5,892 nt of DNA. Source: Paenibacillus sp. (GTDB taxonomy: Bacteria > Bacillota > Bacilli > Paenibacillales > Paenibacillaceae). Below are positions 1 through 4,960 of the stretch, piece after piece. The first letter of the stretch is position 1. Each line of letters begins with the position of its first letter. The translations under genes and the position numbers were made by a program. The notes beneath the pieces are model-generated. The model was not told where the DNA came from. It saw only the letters and a program-made list of their open reading frames with translations, and made no database searches. The stretch lies in assembly GCA_029256665.1 (NCBI GenBank), contig JAQSXN010000279.1:1-5892 (forward strand), in the 5' to 3' direction.

Positions 1-32
1 AGTAGAACGGCGGCTTTTCGATTGATTCTCAC
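1..32 (-). CDS. Possible 5' end of a divergent leftward gene (partial)
   Basis: Reading leftward, a GTG at 32-30 opens a frame that stays open to the window edge and would begin MRINRKAAVL. It is preceded 7 bases upstream by a GGGGGAG Shine-Dalgarno-like sequence (46-40). A basic start followed by small hydrophobic residues could begin a signal peptide or membrane protein, but only ten residues are visible and no family can be named. If real, this gene is divergent from the polymerase operon and its promoter would lie somewhere between 50 and 160. I saw no convincing promoter for it. The good ribosome-binding-site spacing is the main support. Confidence 0.3.
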   Translation of the reverse strand, partial: MRINRKAAVL

Positions 33-156
33 TAATCTGCTCCCCCGATTAAAAAATACGATTTTCCTGGTTATGTTTTCTTGCCCGCAAATAAATTATT
101 CCGTTCTTCGTCCGAACGCCGAGCGTCATTGTCAATAATTGCTACTCAAAAAAAGA

Positions 157-186
157 TAGTACGCGATCGTATGTTCTGTATATAAT
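157..186 (+). promoter_or_regulatory. Sigma-A-type promoter of the polymerase-yolD operon
   Basis: A perfect TATAAT -10 lies at 181-186. The -35 is poor: TAGTAC at 157-162 with 18-bp spacing is the best candidate. A strong -10 with a weak -35 and LexA sites on both sides is what a damage-inducible promoter would look like. Transcription would start near 193, leaving a leader of about 40 bases before the ATG at 233. Confidence 0.6.
164..177 (+). promoter_or_regulatory. LexA (SOS) box 1
   Basis: CGATCGTATGTTCT matches the Bacillus LexA consensus CGAACRNRYGTTYG at 12 of 14 positions (differences at positions 4 and 14). It sits between the -35 and -10 elements, where bound LexA would block RNA polymerase. 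Eight of its bases, GTATGTTC at 169-176, are exactly inverted at 200-207 in the second box. Confidence 0.6.
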
Positions 187-198
187 AAGCATATCATA

Positions 199-212
199 GG
201 AACATACATTCG
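199..212 (+). promoter_or_regulatory. LexA (SOS) box 2
   Basis: GGAACATACATTCG matches the Bacillus LexA consensus CGAACRNRYGTTYG at 12 of 14 positions (differences at positions 1 and 10). It lies just downstream of the expected transcription start and ends 20 bases before the polymerase ATG. With box 1 it brackets the -10 element, which supports tight LexA repression of the operon. Confidence 0.65.
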
Positions 213-215
213 TAT

Positions 216-223
216 AAGGAGGG
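216..223 (+). promoter_or_regulatory. Ribosome binding site of the Y-family polymerase gene
   Basis: AAGGAGGG lies 9 bases upstream of the ATG at 233. It is close to the ideal Firmicute Shine-Dalgarno sequence and fixes the start codon. Confidence 0.85.
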
Positions 224-232
224 AGTGGCAAC

Positions 233-1501
233 ATGGCGCATGAACGAACGATCATGTTGGCCGACTGCCAATCGTTCTACGCGTCCGTCGAGAAGGCGGA
301 ACGCCCGGAGTACAAGAACGTGCCGCTGGCCGTGGCCGGCGACCCCGAGCGGCGCTCGGGCATTATTCTCGCCGCTTGCCCCATTGCCAAGAGTCGCGGG
401 GTGACGACCGCCGAGCGGCTCGGCGATTCGCTTGCCAAGTGCCCGGATCTCGTCATCATCAAGCCGCGCATGCAGCTCTACATCGACGTATCGCTGATGA
501 TTACCCGCATCTACGAGGCATATACCGATCTCGTGGAGCCTTACTCCATCGACGAACAGTTTCTGGACGTCACCGGCTCTCTCCATCTGTACGGCTCTCC
601 CGAAGAGATGGCCTCGCTCATACAGAAGAGGATTGAAGCGGAGACGGGCATCCATACAAGGTTCGGCATCGGACCTAGCAAGATACTGGCAAAGACGGCC
701 TGCGACAATTACGCGAAAAAAAACGGAGACGGCTTGTTCGTCCTTAACGAAAGCAACATTGCAAATACGCTGTGGACGCTGCCGGTCTCGAAGATGTTCA
801 TGGTGGGCAGCCGCATGACGCGGCACTTTAACGCCATGGGTCTCGAGACGATCGGTCAGCTAGCGGCAACGCCGCTCGAAAAACTCAAGACGCTTATGCG
901 CCGCAAGTTCGGGCGCAACTCCGACATTAACGCCGAGCTCTATTGGCGCATCGCGAACGGCATCGACGACAGCCCCGTAAGGCCGGGCACGCACGGCGTC
1001 GCCCCGCAATCGATCGGCCATATGATGACGTTGCCGCGCGATTACGGCAGCATCGACGAAATCGGCGCCGTGCTGTTGGAGTTGACCGAGCTTGTTTGCC
1101 AGCGCTGCCGCGGCAAAGGGTTTATGGGCCATGTCGTTTCCGTAGGCTGCATGGGGGCCGACTACGACCGGCCGACCGGCTTCAACCGGCAGATGAAGAT
1201 GATGGATCCCACCAACGTGACCAACGAAGTGTATCGTGGGGCGCTGCGTCTGCTCCGCAAGCACTGGGACGGCATGCCGGTGCGCAAAGTGGGCGTCAGC
1301 TTGTCGCAATTGTCGCCGAGCGGCGACTATCAGATGTCGTTGTTCGACAATGGACGGGAGAAGTGGATGGCGCTGGAACGCGCAACCGATGCAATCAAGG
1401 AGAAGTACGGGGACGCGAGCATCCTGCGGGCGGTATCGCTGACGAAGAACGTCGGCCAGGCGCTCGACCGTTCCAAGAAGATAGGAGGCCACTACAAATG
1501 A
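233..1501 (+). CDS. yqjW: Y-family translesion DNA polymerase (UvrX/YqjW, PolY2 type)
   Basis: A 422-residue error-prone polymerase that should copy past damaged bases at stalled forks. Seen in the sequence: the N-terminal palm motif DCQSFYASVE with the metal-binding Asp11 and a Tyr16 at the steric-gate position (Tyr as in UmuC, Phe in E. coli DinB). The second palm motif is YSIDEQFLDVTG, with Asp107 and Glu108. A thumb-like helix-hairpin-helix region follows from about residue 183, then the little finger. QMSLF at 367-371 fits the beta-clamp binding consensus QLSLF. Length and the SIDEQF signature fit the YqjW/UvrX branch rather than DinB/YqjH. The start is set by the strong ribosome binding site. 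Two LexA boxes upstream predict SOS induction. The stop overlaps the ATG of the YolD-like gene, so both are probably co-translated. An A8 run at 716-723 lies inside the frame. Family is near certain; the exact subgroup is inferred. Confidence 0.95.
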   Translation: MAHERTIMLADCQSFYASVEKAERPEYKNVPLAVAGDPERRSGIILAACPIAKSRGVTTAERLGDSLAKCPDLVIIKPRMQLYIDVSLMITRIYEAYTDLVEPYSIDEQFLDVTGSLHLYGSPEEMASLIQKRIEAETGIHTRFGIGPSKILAKTACDNYAKKNGDGLFVLNESNIANTLWTLPVSKMFMVGSRMTRHFNAMGLETIGQLAATPLEKLKTLMRRKFGRNSDINAELYWRIANGIDDSPVRPGTHGVAPQSIGHMMTLPRDYGSIDEIGAVLLELTELVCQRCRGKGFMGHVVSVGCMGADYDRPTGFNRQMKMMDPTNVTNEVYRGALRLLRKHWDGMPVRKVGVSLSQLSPSGDYQMSLFDNGREKWMALERATDAIKEKYGDASILRAVSLTKNVGQALDRSKKIGGHYK

Positions 1502-1827
1502 GGAAGAAACTCGAAGGAAACGGCTTGTGGGAGTCCAGCCGCATGATGCTGCCGGAACATAAATACGCGATTAACGAATGGTCGGCTTCGGCGAAGCGCC
1601 GCGAGCGCGTTCAGCTCGACGAGCAGGAGTGGGAGCATGTGTCGCGTGCCGTGGCGGATTCGCTGCGGCACAGGCAGCCCGTCGCCGTCCAACTCTACCA
1701 TCCCGAGGAGCTGCTTACCGTGATCGGCGTCGTCGATCGAGTCGACCAGCAGAAGCAGACATTCATGGTCGACGGCGAGTGGTTCCCCATCGGCGACATC
1801 GAAGGCGCCTCCCTGCTTGCCGAGTGA
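1498..1827 (+). CDS. YolD-like family protein, partner of the Y-family polymerase
   Basis: A 109-residue small, soluble protein of the YolD-like family. The N-terminal block GLWESSRMMLPEHK followed by a charged stretch and a beta-rich C-terminal half ending around VDGEWFPIGDIEGASLL are typical of the family. Its ATG overlaps the polymerase stop codon (ATGA) and has its own AGGAGG at 1483-1488, 9 bases upstream, so translational coupling is likely. In B. subtilis, yolD and yqjX sit in the same way beside uvrX and yqjW. YolD-like proteins have been suggested, from genome context and structure comparison, to be UmuD-like accessory factors of these polymerases; the biochemical role is not settled. 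The longer open frame upstream (from 943) is only the shadow of the polymerase gene. No clear terminator follows. Confidence 0.88.
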   Translation: MRKKLEGNGLWESSRMMLPEHKYAINEWSASAKRRERVQLDEQEWEHVSRAVADSLRHRQPVAVQLYHPEELLTVIGVVDRVDQQKQTFMVDGEWFPIGDIEGASLLAE

Positions 1828-1867
1828 TCGTGGATTGCCGCCTTTGTTCGAACCTTTCAGTACCTCC

Positions 1868-1896
1868 TTGTGAGTCATAAGCGATAGAGTTATACT
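1868..1896 (+). promoter_or_regulatory. Sigma-A promoter of the HxlR-family gene
   Basis: TTGTGA (1868-1873) and TATACT (1891-1896) are separated by 17 bp, matching the vegetative consensus at 4/6 and 5/6 positions. Transcription would begin near 1903, giving an unusually long leader of about 100 bases before the ATG at 2006. That leader carries the operator-like dyads listed separately. Confidence 0.6.
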
Positions 1897-1967
1897 ATTG
1901 CCAGCGATCATTTTCGGGAAGTAGTCACATCAATGGCACCTAGTATCCTTTAGGAAACCTTATGACT
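1873..1967. repeat. Separated 9-bp inverted repeat in the hxlR upstream region
   Basis: AGTCATAAG at 1873-1881 is exactly inverted as CTTATGACT at 1959-1967, with 77 bases between. The left arm lies in the promoter spacer and overlaps the last base of the -35; the right arm lies in the leader. The arrangement could serve two operator half-regions or be a loose stem; it may also be chance. A shorter dyad, AGGAAA (1952-1957) with TTTCCT (1967-1972), overlaps the right arm. Confidence 0.3.
1943..1958. promoter_or_regulatory. Candidate operator dyad for the HxlR-type regulator
   Basis: GTATCCTTTAGGAAAC is an imperfect 16-bp palindrome (6 of 8 base pairs symmetric, the mismatches being one internal pair and the central T-T). 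It lies about 40 bases downstream of the predicted transcription start and 48 bases before the gene. HxlR proteins are dimeric winged-helix regulators that often control their own genes through such dyads, so autoregulation is a reasonable inference. The site has not been matched to any known operator. Confidence 0.35.
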
Positions 1968-2005
1968 TTCCTCAACAATTCACGATTCACGTAGGAGGGT
2001 AATCG

Positions 2006-2383
2006 ATGTCGCAGGATTGCAAAGTCGAAACCGCGTTAGAAATTTTAGTCGGCAAGTGGAAACCCGTTATTTTATTCCAGCTGTTCACCAATGGCACCAT
2101 GCGGTTCAGCGAGCTGCAGAAGGCATTGCCCGATATTACCAAAAAAATGCTAACCTCCCAGCTCAGGGAGCTGGAGTACCACGATATCGTCCATCGCAAA
2201 ATATATCGGCAAATCCCTCCGAAAGTGGAATATTCCATTACGGAATACGGGCGTGGCATGACGCCGGTGCTGCAAGCCATGAACGATTGGGGTATGGCGC
2301 ATGTGCGACATCTGAACGAAATTCACGGCGAATACCGCACCGTGGAAGCGCTCGAAGTCAAAGAAGAAATCGCATTGCCATAA
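2006..2383 (+). CDS. HxlR-family winged helix-turn-helix regulator
   Basis: A 125-residue cytoplasmic DNA-binding protein. The HxlR hallmarks are visible in order: an N-terminal cysteine (Cys5, in DCKVETALEIL), GKWKPVILFQL, RFSELQKALPDITKKMLTSQ, LRELEYHDIVHRKIY and PPKVEYSITEYG, covering the whole winged helix from about residue 8 to 90. In relatives such as YodB and HypR the single N-terminal cysteine senses electrophiles, disulfide stress or quinones; a similar role here is inference. The usual CPVE is CKVE. The ATG is set by AGGAGGG at 1993-1999, 6 bases upstream. The gene stands alone: the gene before it belongs to the SOS operon and the next one converges on it, so its target is not obvious here. 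Codon use is more AT-rich than the flanking genes, which may mean transfer. Confidence 0.93.
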   Translation: MSQDCKVETALEILVGKWKPVILFQLFTNGTMRFSELQKALPDITKKMLTSQLRELEYHDIVHRKIYRQIPPKVEYSITEYGRGMTPVLQAMNDWGMAHVRHLNEIHGEYRTVEALEVKEEIALP

Positions 2384-2420
2384 CGGATTCGCCTGCAAAG
2401 TTGGATCTACCGCTGACACG

Positions 2421-3728
2421 TTAAGTCTTAGGTTGTTCCCCGCCTCGTTGCGCCGCCAGCACCGCAAGCTCCAGCTTGTTCAGCAGCAGTCCGTATTCGT
2501 TCGTAATCTCGAAGTTCGGGGGAAACGGCAGGCTGCGGAAGTATTTCCCGACCTGTTCCGGACCCTGGAACCAGTCGCCGGGCTCGGGAGGCTCGGGCGC
2601 CAGATCTACCCATGCCGCATGGAGCGGCGGACTGTACAGCGGAGTCGCGCCCGGCTTCAGCTTGCCGCCGAGCAGCTTCTCCGCGTAGTAGCGCTCCGGA
2701 GGCTGATGGCGGATCGGCTGGAAGAGGCCGGGGGCATAGTCCGCCCGGGAGCCGGTATGTTTGACGGCGGCGGCGAAGTGCCTGACGCCGTCCAGCACGC
2801 GAGGGATGCCGAACAGCATGGCGTACAGCCGCTTGCCGAATTCGATTCGTTCGGCGAGCATCTGGAATCGCTCCAGAATGATTCCTGCCAATTGCAAATC
2901 CTCTCCCCCCTCCACCCTATCGCAGCGATATGGGAAAAACACCGCGTTCATCTGCAGCAGCGACTGCAAGCCAAAAAATAACGTATGAATCACTTGCTTC
3001 TCGTAATACGGATGATGCGCCACGCGCTCGTCGATGTAGTGCTGCTCGTTGACGATGAGCGCCGTCGACAGCAAAGCCGAATCGCCATCCTTCCAGAATT
3101 GGCGCCAGACGGGTTCCATAAACGCCGAAACCCCGAACGCGGGCAGCAGGTGAAACAAGTTCCGCCCTAGACTGCGGCTCCACTCGTAGAGCCGCAGTTG
3201 GGGGTAGGCGTCGCCAAAGATCAAAACATTCGCCCGCTCAAGAAACATAAAAACATCCTTGCGCTGGCTCTCGCTGAGCAGATGCGGCAGCCACTCTCCC
3301 TGAAGGTCCGTCATGTTCCAACCGCCGTTGCGCGACACCATATGCGCCAGCAGCGCCCAATGAAGCTCCGGCGTGCGAAAATACAAATTCCGGTAAGCTT
3401 CCGTCCGCGTCACGTTGTTGCGGCCATGCTCGGCCGTCTCCGCGCGGATTCGCGCGATGAGCCTCTGTTCGTCCCGCGACCACGCCGCAGGCGCAATCGG
3501 TCCGATCGGAGACAGACTCGCCGCCTTGGCCCATGCCGACGCCAGCTTCGCCGTGGACGACGGCGCTAATACTAGCGGCGTCGCCTCGCCGATCATAGTC
3601 TGCGATGCCTGCATCGCGCGCCACTTCCCGACCGCGTAAGATAGCGCAGCGCCGGGAAGCGCGACGAGATGGCTTAGCCATCCCCGCACGCCCTTCGATA
3701 CGCGATTGTTCCGAGTCCCGCCGCTCAA
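2421..3728 (-). CDS. yppC: DUF2515 family protein, YppC-like
   Basis: A 435-residue protein of unknown function. I recognise the DUF2515 family (B. subtilis YppC) by the block at residues 104-144: NNVTRTEAYRNLYFRTPELH followed by WALLAHMVSRNGGWNMTDLQG. Further conserved-looking segments are FLERANVLIFGDAYPQLRLYE (162-182) and the LIVNEQHYIDERV region (224-236). It has mixed helices and no convincing membrane anchor; residues 16-34 are only mildly hydrophobic. Residues 1-85 look like a poorly conserved N-terminal extension, and from memory YppC is about 100 residues shorter. The C-terminal 80 residues are Pro-rich (APEPPEPGDWF). The start is a TTG at 3728-3726, preceded 5 bases upstream by AAGGGGGAG (3742-3734); the first internal Met is residue 39. 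It is divergent from the SRAP gene and convergent with hxlR. Neither a role nor a catalytic motif can be stated. Confidence 0.85.
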   Translation of the reverse strand: MSGGTRNNRVSKGVRGWLSHLVALPGAALSYAVGKWRAMQASQTMIGEATPLVLAPSSTAKLASAWAKAASLSPIGPIAPAAWSRDEQRLIARIRAETAEHGRNNVTRTEAYRNLYFRTPELHWALLAHMVSRNGGWNMTDLQGEWLPHLLSESQRKDVFMFLERANVLIFGDAYPQLRLYEWSRSLGRNLFHLLPAFGVSAFMEPVWRQFWKDGDSALLSTALIVNEQHYIDERVAHHPYYEKQVIHTLFFGLQSLLQMNAVFFPYRCDRVEGGEDLQLAGIILERFQMLAERIEFGKRLYAMLFGIPRVLDGVRHFAAAVKHTGSRADYAPGLFQPIRHQPPERYYAEKLLGGKLKPGATPLYSPPLHAAWVDLAPEPPEPGDWFQGPEQVGKYFRSLPFPPNFEITNEYGLLLNKLELAVLAAQRGGEQPKT

Positions 3729-3787
3729 GTCAACTCCCCCTTCTATGACCAGTATCCGCGTTGCGCCCGATGCTCATACCAATCGGG

Positions 3788-3823
3788 GCGCAGCCGCGGC
3801 TCCCGGACTTTCGCGCAGCCGGG
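3788..3823. repeat. GC-rich repeat cluster in the yppC/SRAP divergent region
   Basis: GCGCAGCCG occurs twice as a direct repeat (3788-3796 and 3813-3821). Between and around them are a perfect 10-bp palindrome AGCCGCGGCT (3792-3801) and the inverted pair CCCGG (3802-3806) / CCGGG (3819-3823). The cluster overlaps the weak -35 of the SRAP promoter and would lie in the leader of the leftward yppC transcript, so it could be a regulator site or an RNA hairpin. It may equally reflect high local GC content. Confidence 0.3.
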
Positions 3824-3838
3824 CAACAAGCGTATAAT
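3810..3838 (+). promoter_or_regulatory. Promoter of the SRAP gene
   Basis: A perfect TATAAT at 3833-3838 lies in an AT-rich patch. The best -35 at 17-bp spacing is the weak TTCGCG (3810-3815). Transcription would start about 3845, roughly 40 bases before the ATG. No LexA box was seen here, unlike the polymerase operon. Confidence 0.5.
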
Positions 3839-3839
3839 A

Positions 3840-3867
3840 AATATAGTCACCAATCCCTTGCAGGCAA
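3840..3867 (-). promoter_or_regulatory. Possible promoter of the leftward yppC-like gene
   Basis: Reading leftward, TTGCCT (3867-3862) and TATATT (3845-3840) are 16 bp apart, 4/6 and 5/6 matches to the vegetative consensus. It would overlap the SRAP promoter back to back and give a leader of about 100 bases before the TTG start. The spacing is slightly short and the match is moderate. Confidence 0.25.
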
Positions 3868-3869
3868 GC

Positions 3870-3875
3870 AGGAGG
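3870..3875 (+). promoter_or_regulatory. Ribosome binding site that sets the SRAP start
   Basis: AGGAGG ends 11 bases before the ATG at 3887. This choice gives a protein starting MCGRYT, as the family requires, and rejects the longer in-frame reading from 3761. Confidence 0.75.
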
Positions 3876-3886
3876 TTCTTAGGCTC

Positions 3887-4588
3887 ATGTGCGGAAGATA
3901 TACGATTACGATCACGCTCGAGGAATTGATGGTTCGATATATGATCGAGGAGACGACGATCCCCTTCCACCGTCCCAAATACAACGTTGCGCCAGGCCAG
4001 TTCATCTTCGCCGTCATCCACGACGGCCATCGTAACCGGCTGGGCGAGCTGAAATGGGGACTTGTGCCGCCGTGGGCGGACGACCCCAAGATCGGCTATA
4101 TGATGATTAACGCCCGCGCGGAGACGGCCGCGAGCAAGCCCGCATTCCGCGAACCGCTACAGCGGAAGCGCTGCATTATCCCCGCAGACGGCTTCTATGA
4201 GTGGAAGAAGGAGGAGGGCGGCAAGAGCAAGCAGCCCATGCGCATCGTCAAGCGGGACCGCTCCGTCTTCAGCATGGCCGGCTTGTACGAGACTTGGTTA
4301 TCGCCCGAAGGCGAGAAGCTGAGCAGCTGCACCATTCTCACGACCGAGCCCAACAGCCTCGTCGCCCCGATCCACGACCGCATGCCGGTCATTTTGAAGC
4401 CCGGCGACGAAGCGTTATGGCTCGATCGCGGCGTGCAGGACGCGAAGCAGCTAAGCTCTCTGTTCGTCCCTTACCCCGAGCGGGAGCTTGAAGCGTATCC
4501 CGTAGGAGCGGCGGTCGGCAACGTCCGCAACGACGACAAGGCGCTAATTGCGCCTGGCCAGATCGAGGGACAGATCAAGTTGTTTTAA
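3887..4588 (+). CDS. SRAP domain protein (YedK/HMCES type), abasic-site crosslinking
   Basis: A 233-residue cytoplasmic protein that covers the full SRAP domain. Family members bind abasic sites in single-stranded DNA and form a thiazolidine crosslink through Cys2 after removal of Met1, protecting the site from cleavage and from error-prone bypass. All key residues are visible: MCGRYT (Cys2), WGLVPPWA (57-64), INARAET (74-80, with Asn75 and Arg77), ADGFYEW (100-106, with Glu105) and IHDRMPVIL (162-170, with His163). The length is normal for a bacterial member. The start at 3887 exposes Cys2; the in-frame extension to 3761 would bury the cysteine at residue 44 and lacks a good ribosome binding site. 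The gene has its own promoter and stands alone, divergent from yppC. B. subtilis relatives include YoqW and YobE. Its placement near a translesion polymerase and recG suggests, but does not prove, joint service in replication-damage tolerance. Confidence 0.96.
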   Translation: MCGRYTITITLEELMVRYMIEETTIPFHRPKYNVAPGQFIFAVIHDGHRNRLGELKWGLVPPWADDPKIGYMMINARAETAASKPAFREPLQRKRCIIPADGFYEWKKEEGGKSKQPMRIVKRDRSVFSMAGLYETWLSPEGEKLSSCTILTTEPNSLVAPIHDRMPVILKPGDEALWLDRGVQDAKQLSSLFVPYPERELEAYPVGAAVGNVRNDDKALIAPGQIEGQIKLF

Positions 4589-4608
4589 GCTATAAATTCT
4601 ATTGTCGC

Positions 4609-4636
4609 AAAAAAAACGCCGACCTTGCGGTCAGCG
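4609..4636 (-). terminator. Intrinsic terminator of the recG-spoVIF transcript
   Basis: Reading leftward, an 8-bp stem CGCTGACC / GGTCGGCG (one G-T pair) closes a GCAA tetraloop and is followed by eight T's (4616-4609). It is a textbook rho-independent terminator. Unusually, the TGA stop codon of the SpoVIF-like gene (4633-4631) lies inside the left arm of the stem. In the rightward direction no T run follows, so it should not stop SRAP transcripts. Confidence 0.9.
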
Positions 4637-4918
4637 AAACATCCCCCACAGCTTAAGCAAGTGGAAGGTGTTGTTCGGATCGATCTTCTGCGCCAGCACG
4701 AACGCGACGATCTGCTCCTCTTGCACATCGGTCAACTTTTCTTGAAGCACTACGGCCGCGGACTTGATCAGCTTGCGCACCTTCGCCCGGTCCTGCAGAT
4801 CGTATTTGGTCACAGGGCCGAGCAACTGCCTGATCTTGTCCTTCACGACGGGGTTTTTCAGCTTGAGCTTTACGCGTTCAACCAGTTGCGGCCGAATGCC
4901 GTAATTCTGGTAACTCAC
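4631..4918 (-). CDS. spoVIF: SpoVIF-like sporulation protein
   Basis: A 95-residue, helical, highly charged protein beginning (GTG) MSYQNYGIRPQLVERVKLKL and ending NNTFHLLKLWGMFR. The central part, residues about 22-84 with DLQDRAKVRKLIKSAAVVL and LTDVQEEQIVAFVLAQKID, resembles the stage VI sporulation protein F family, which in B. subtilis acts in the mother cell in spore coat assembly. It has no signal peptide or membrane segment. I chose the GTG at 4918-4916 because GGAGGTG (4934-4928) sits 9 bases upstream. The longer reading from a GTG at 4948 would put that ribosome binding site inside the gene and adds ten residues that look unconserved. It follows recG on the same strand after 71 bases and ends at a strong terminator. 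A mother-cell sigma-type promoter is visible upstream. The family assignment is by pattern and moderate; it could be an unnamed Paenibacillaceae protein. Confidence 0.68.
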   Translation of the reverse strand: MSYQNYGIRPQLVERVKLKLKNPVVKDKIRQLLGPVTKYDLQDRAKVRKLIKSAAVVLQEKLTDVQEEQIVAFVLAQKIDPNNTFHLLKLWGMFR

Positions 4919-4927
4919 AGCGGCAGG

Positions 4928-4934
4928 CACCTCC
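4928..4934 (-). promoter_or_regulatory. Ribosome binding site that sets the SpoVIF-like start
   Basis: GGAGGTG on the leftward strand lies 9 bases before the GTG at 4918-4916. It favours the 95-residue protein over the 105-residue reading from 4948, which has no comparable site in front of it. Confidence 0.65.
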
Positions 4935-4960
4935 ATTCGGCTATCCACTCTAATCGATTA

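Noticed and set aside
102..118. CGTTC...GAACG inverted repeat as a third LexA box
   Set aside because: The half-sites are in the reverse order (GTTC before GAAC) compared with a LexA box, so it does not fit the consensus.
860..1492. 210-residue frame on the minus strand opposite the polymerase gene
   Set aside because: Low-complexity Arg/Ala/His/Val-rich translation with no recognisable domain, fully opposite a clear gene; an antisense shadow.
943..1497. Long upstream extension of the YolD-like frame
   Set aside because: It is the +2 shadow of the polymerase gene, rich in Arg/Ala as GC-rich shadows are. The family domain starts at the ATG at 1498 with its own ribosome binding site.
1846..1853. 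GTTCGAAC palindrome after the YolD-like gene as a LexA box or terminator
   Set aside because: The half-sites are in the wrong order and too close for LexA, and no stem with T run is formed.
1933..1953. Short leader reading frame (ATG to TAG, six codons) upstream of hxlR
   Set aside because: It has no clear ribosome binding site and overlaps the palindrome; a chance frame is more likely than a regulatory peptide.
2433..2981. 182-residue plus-strand frame opposite the DUF2515 gene
   Set aside because: It lies fully inside a gene with clear family motifs and good start signals, and its own translation shows no family features.
3761..3886. In-frame upstream extension of the SRAP gene by 42 codons
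   Set aside because: SRAP needs its cysteine at position 2. The ATG at 3887 has an AGGAGG and gives MCGRYT, while the extension covers the promoter and GC-rich repeats and is not protein-like.
4919..4948. GTG at 4948 as start of the SpoVIF-like gene
   Set aside because: It would place the best ribosome binding site inside the coding region. The GTG at 4918 has the right spacing and begins the conserved-looking part.
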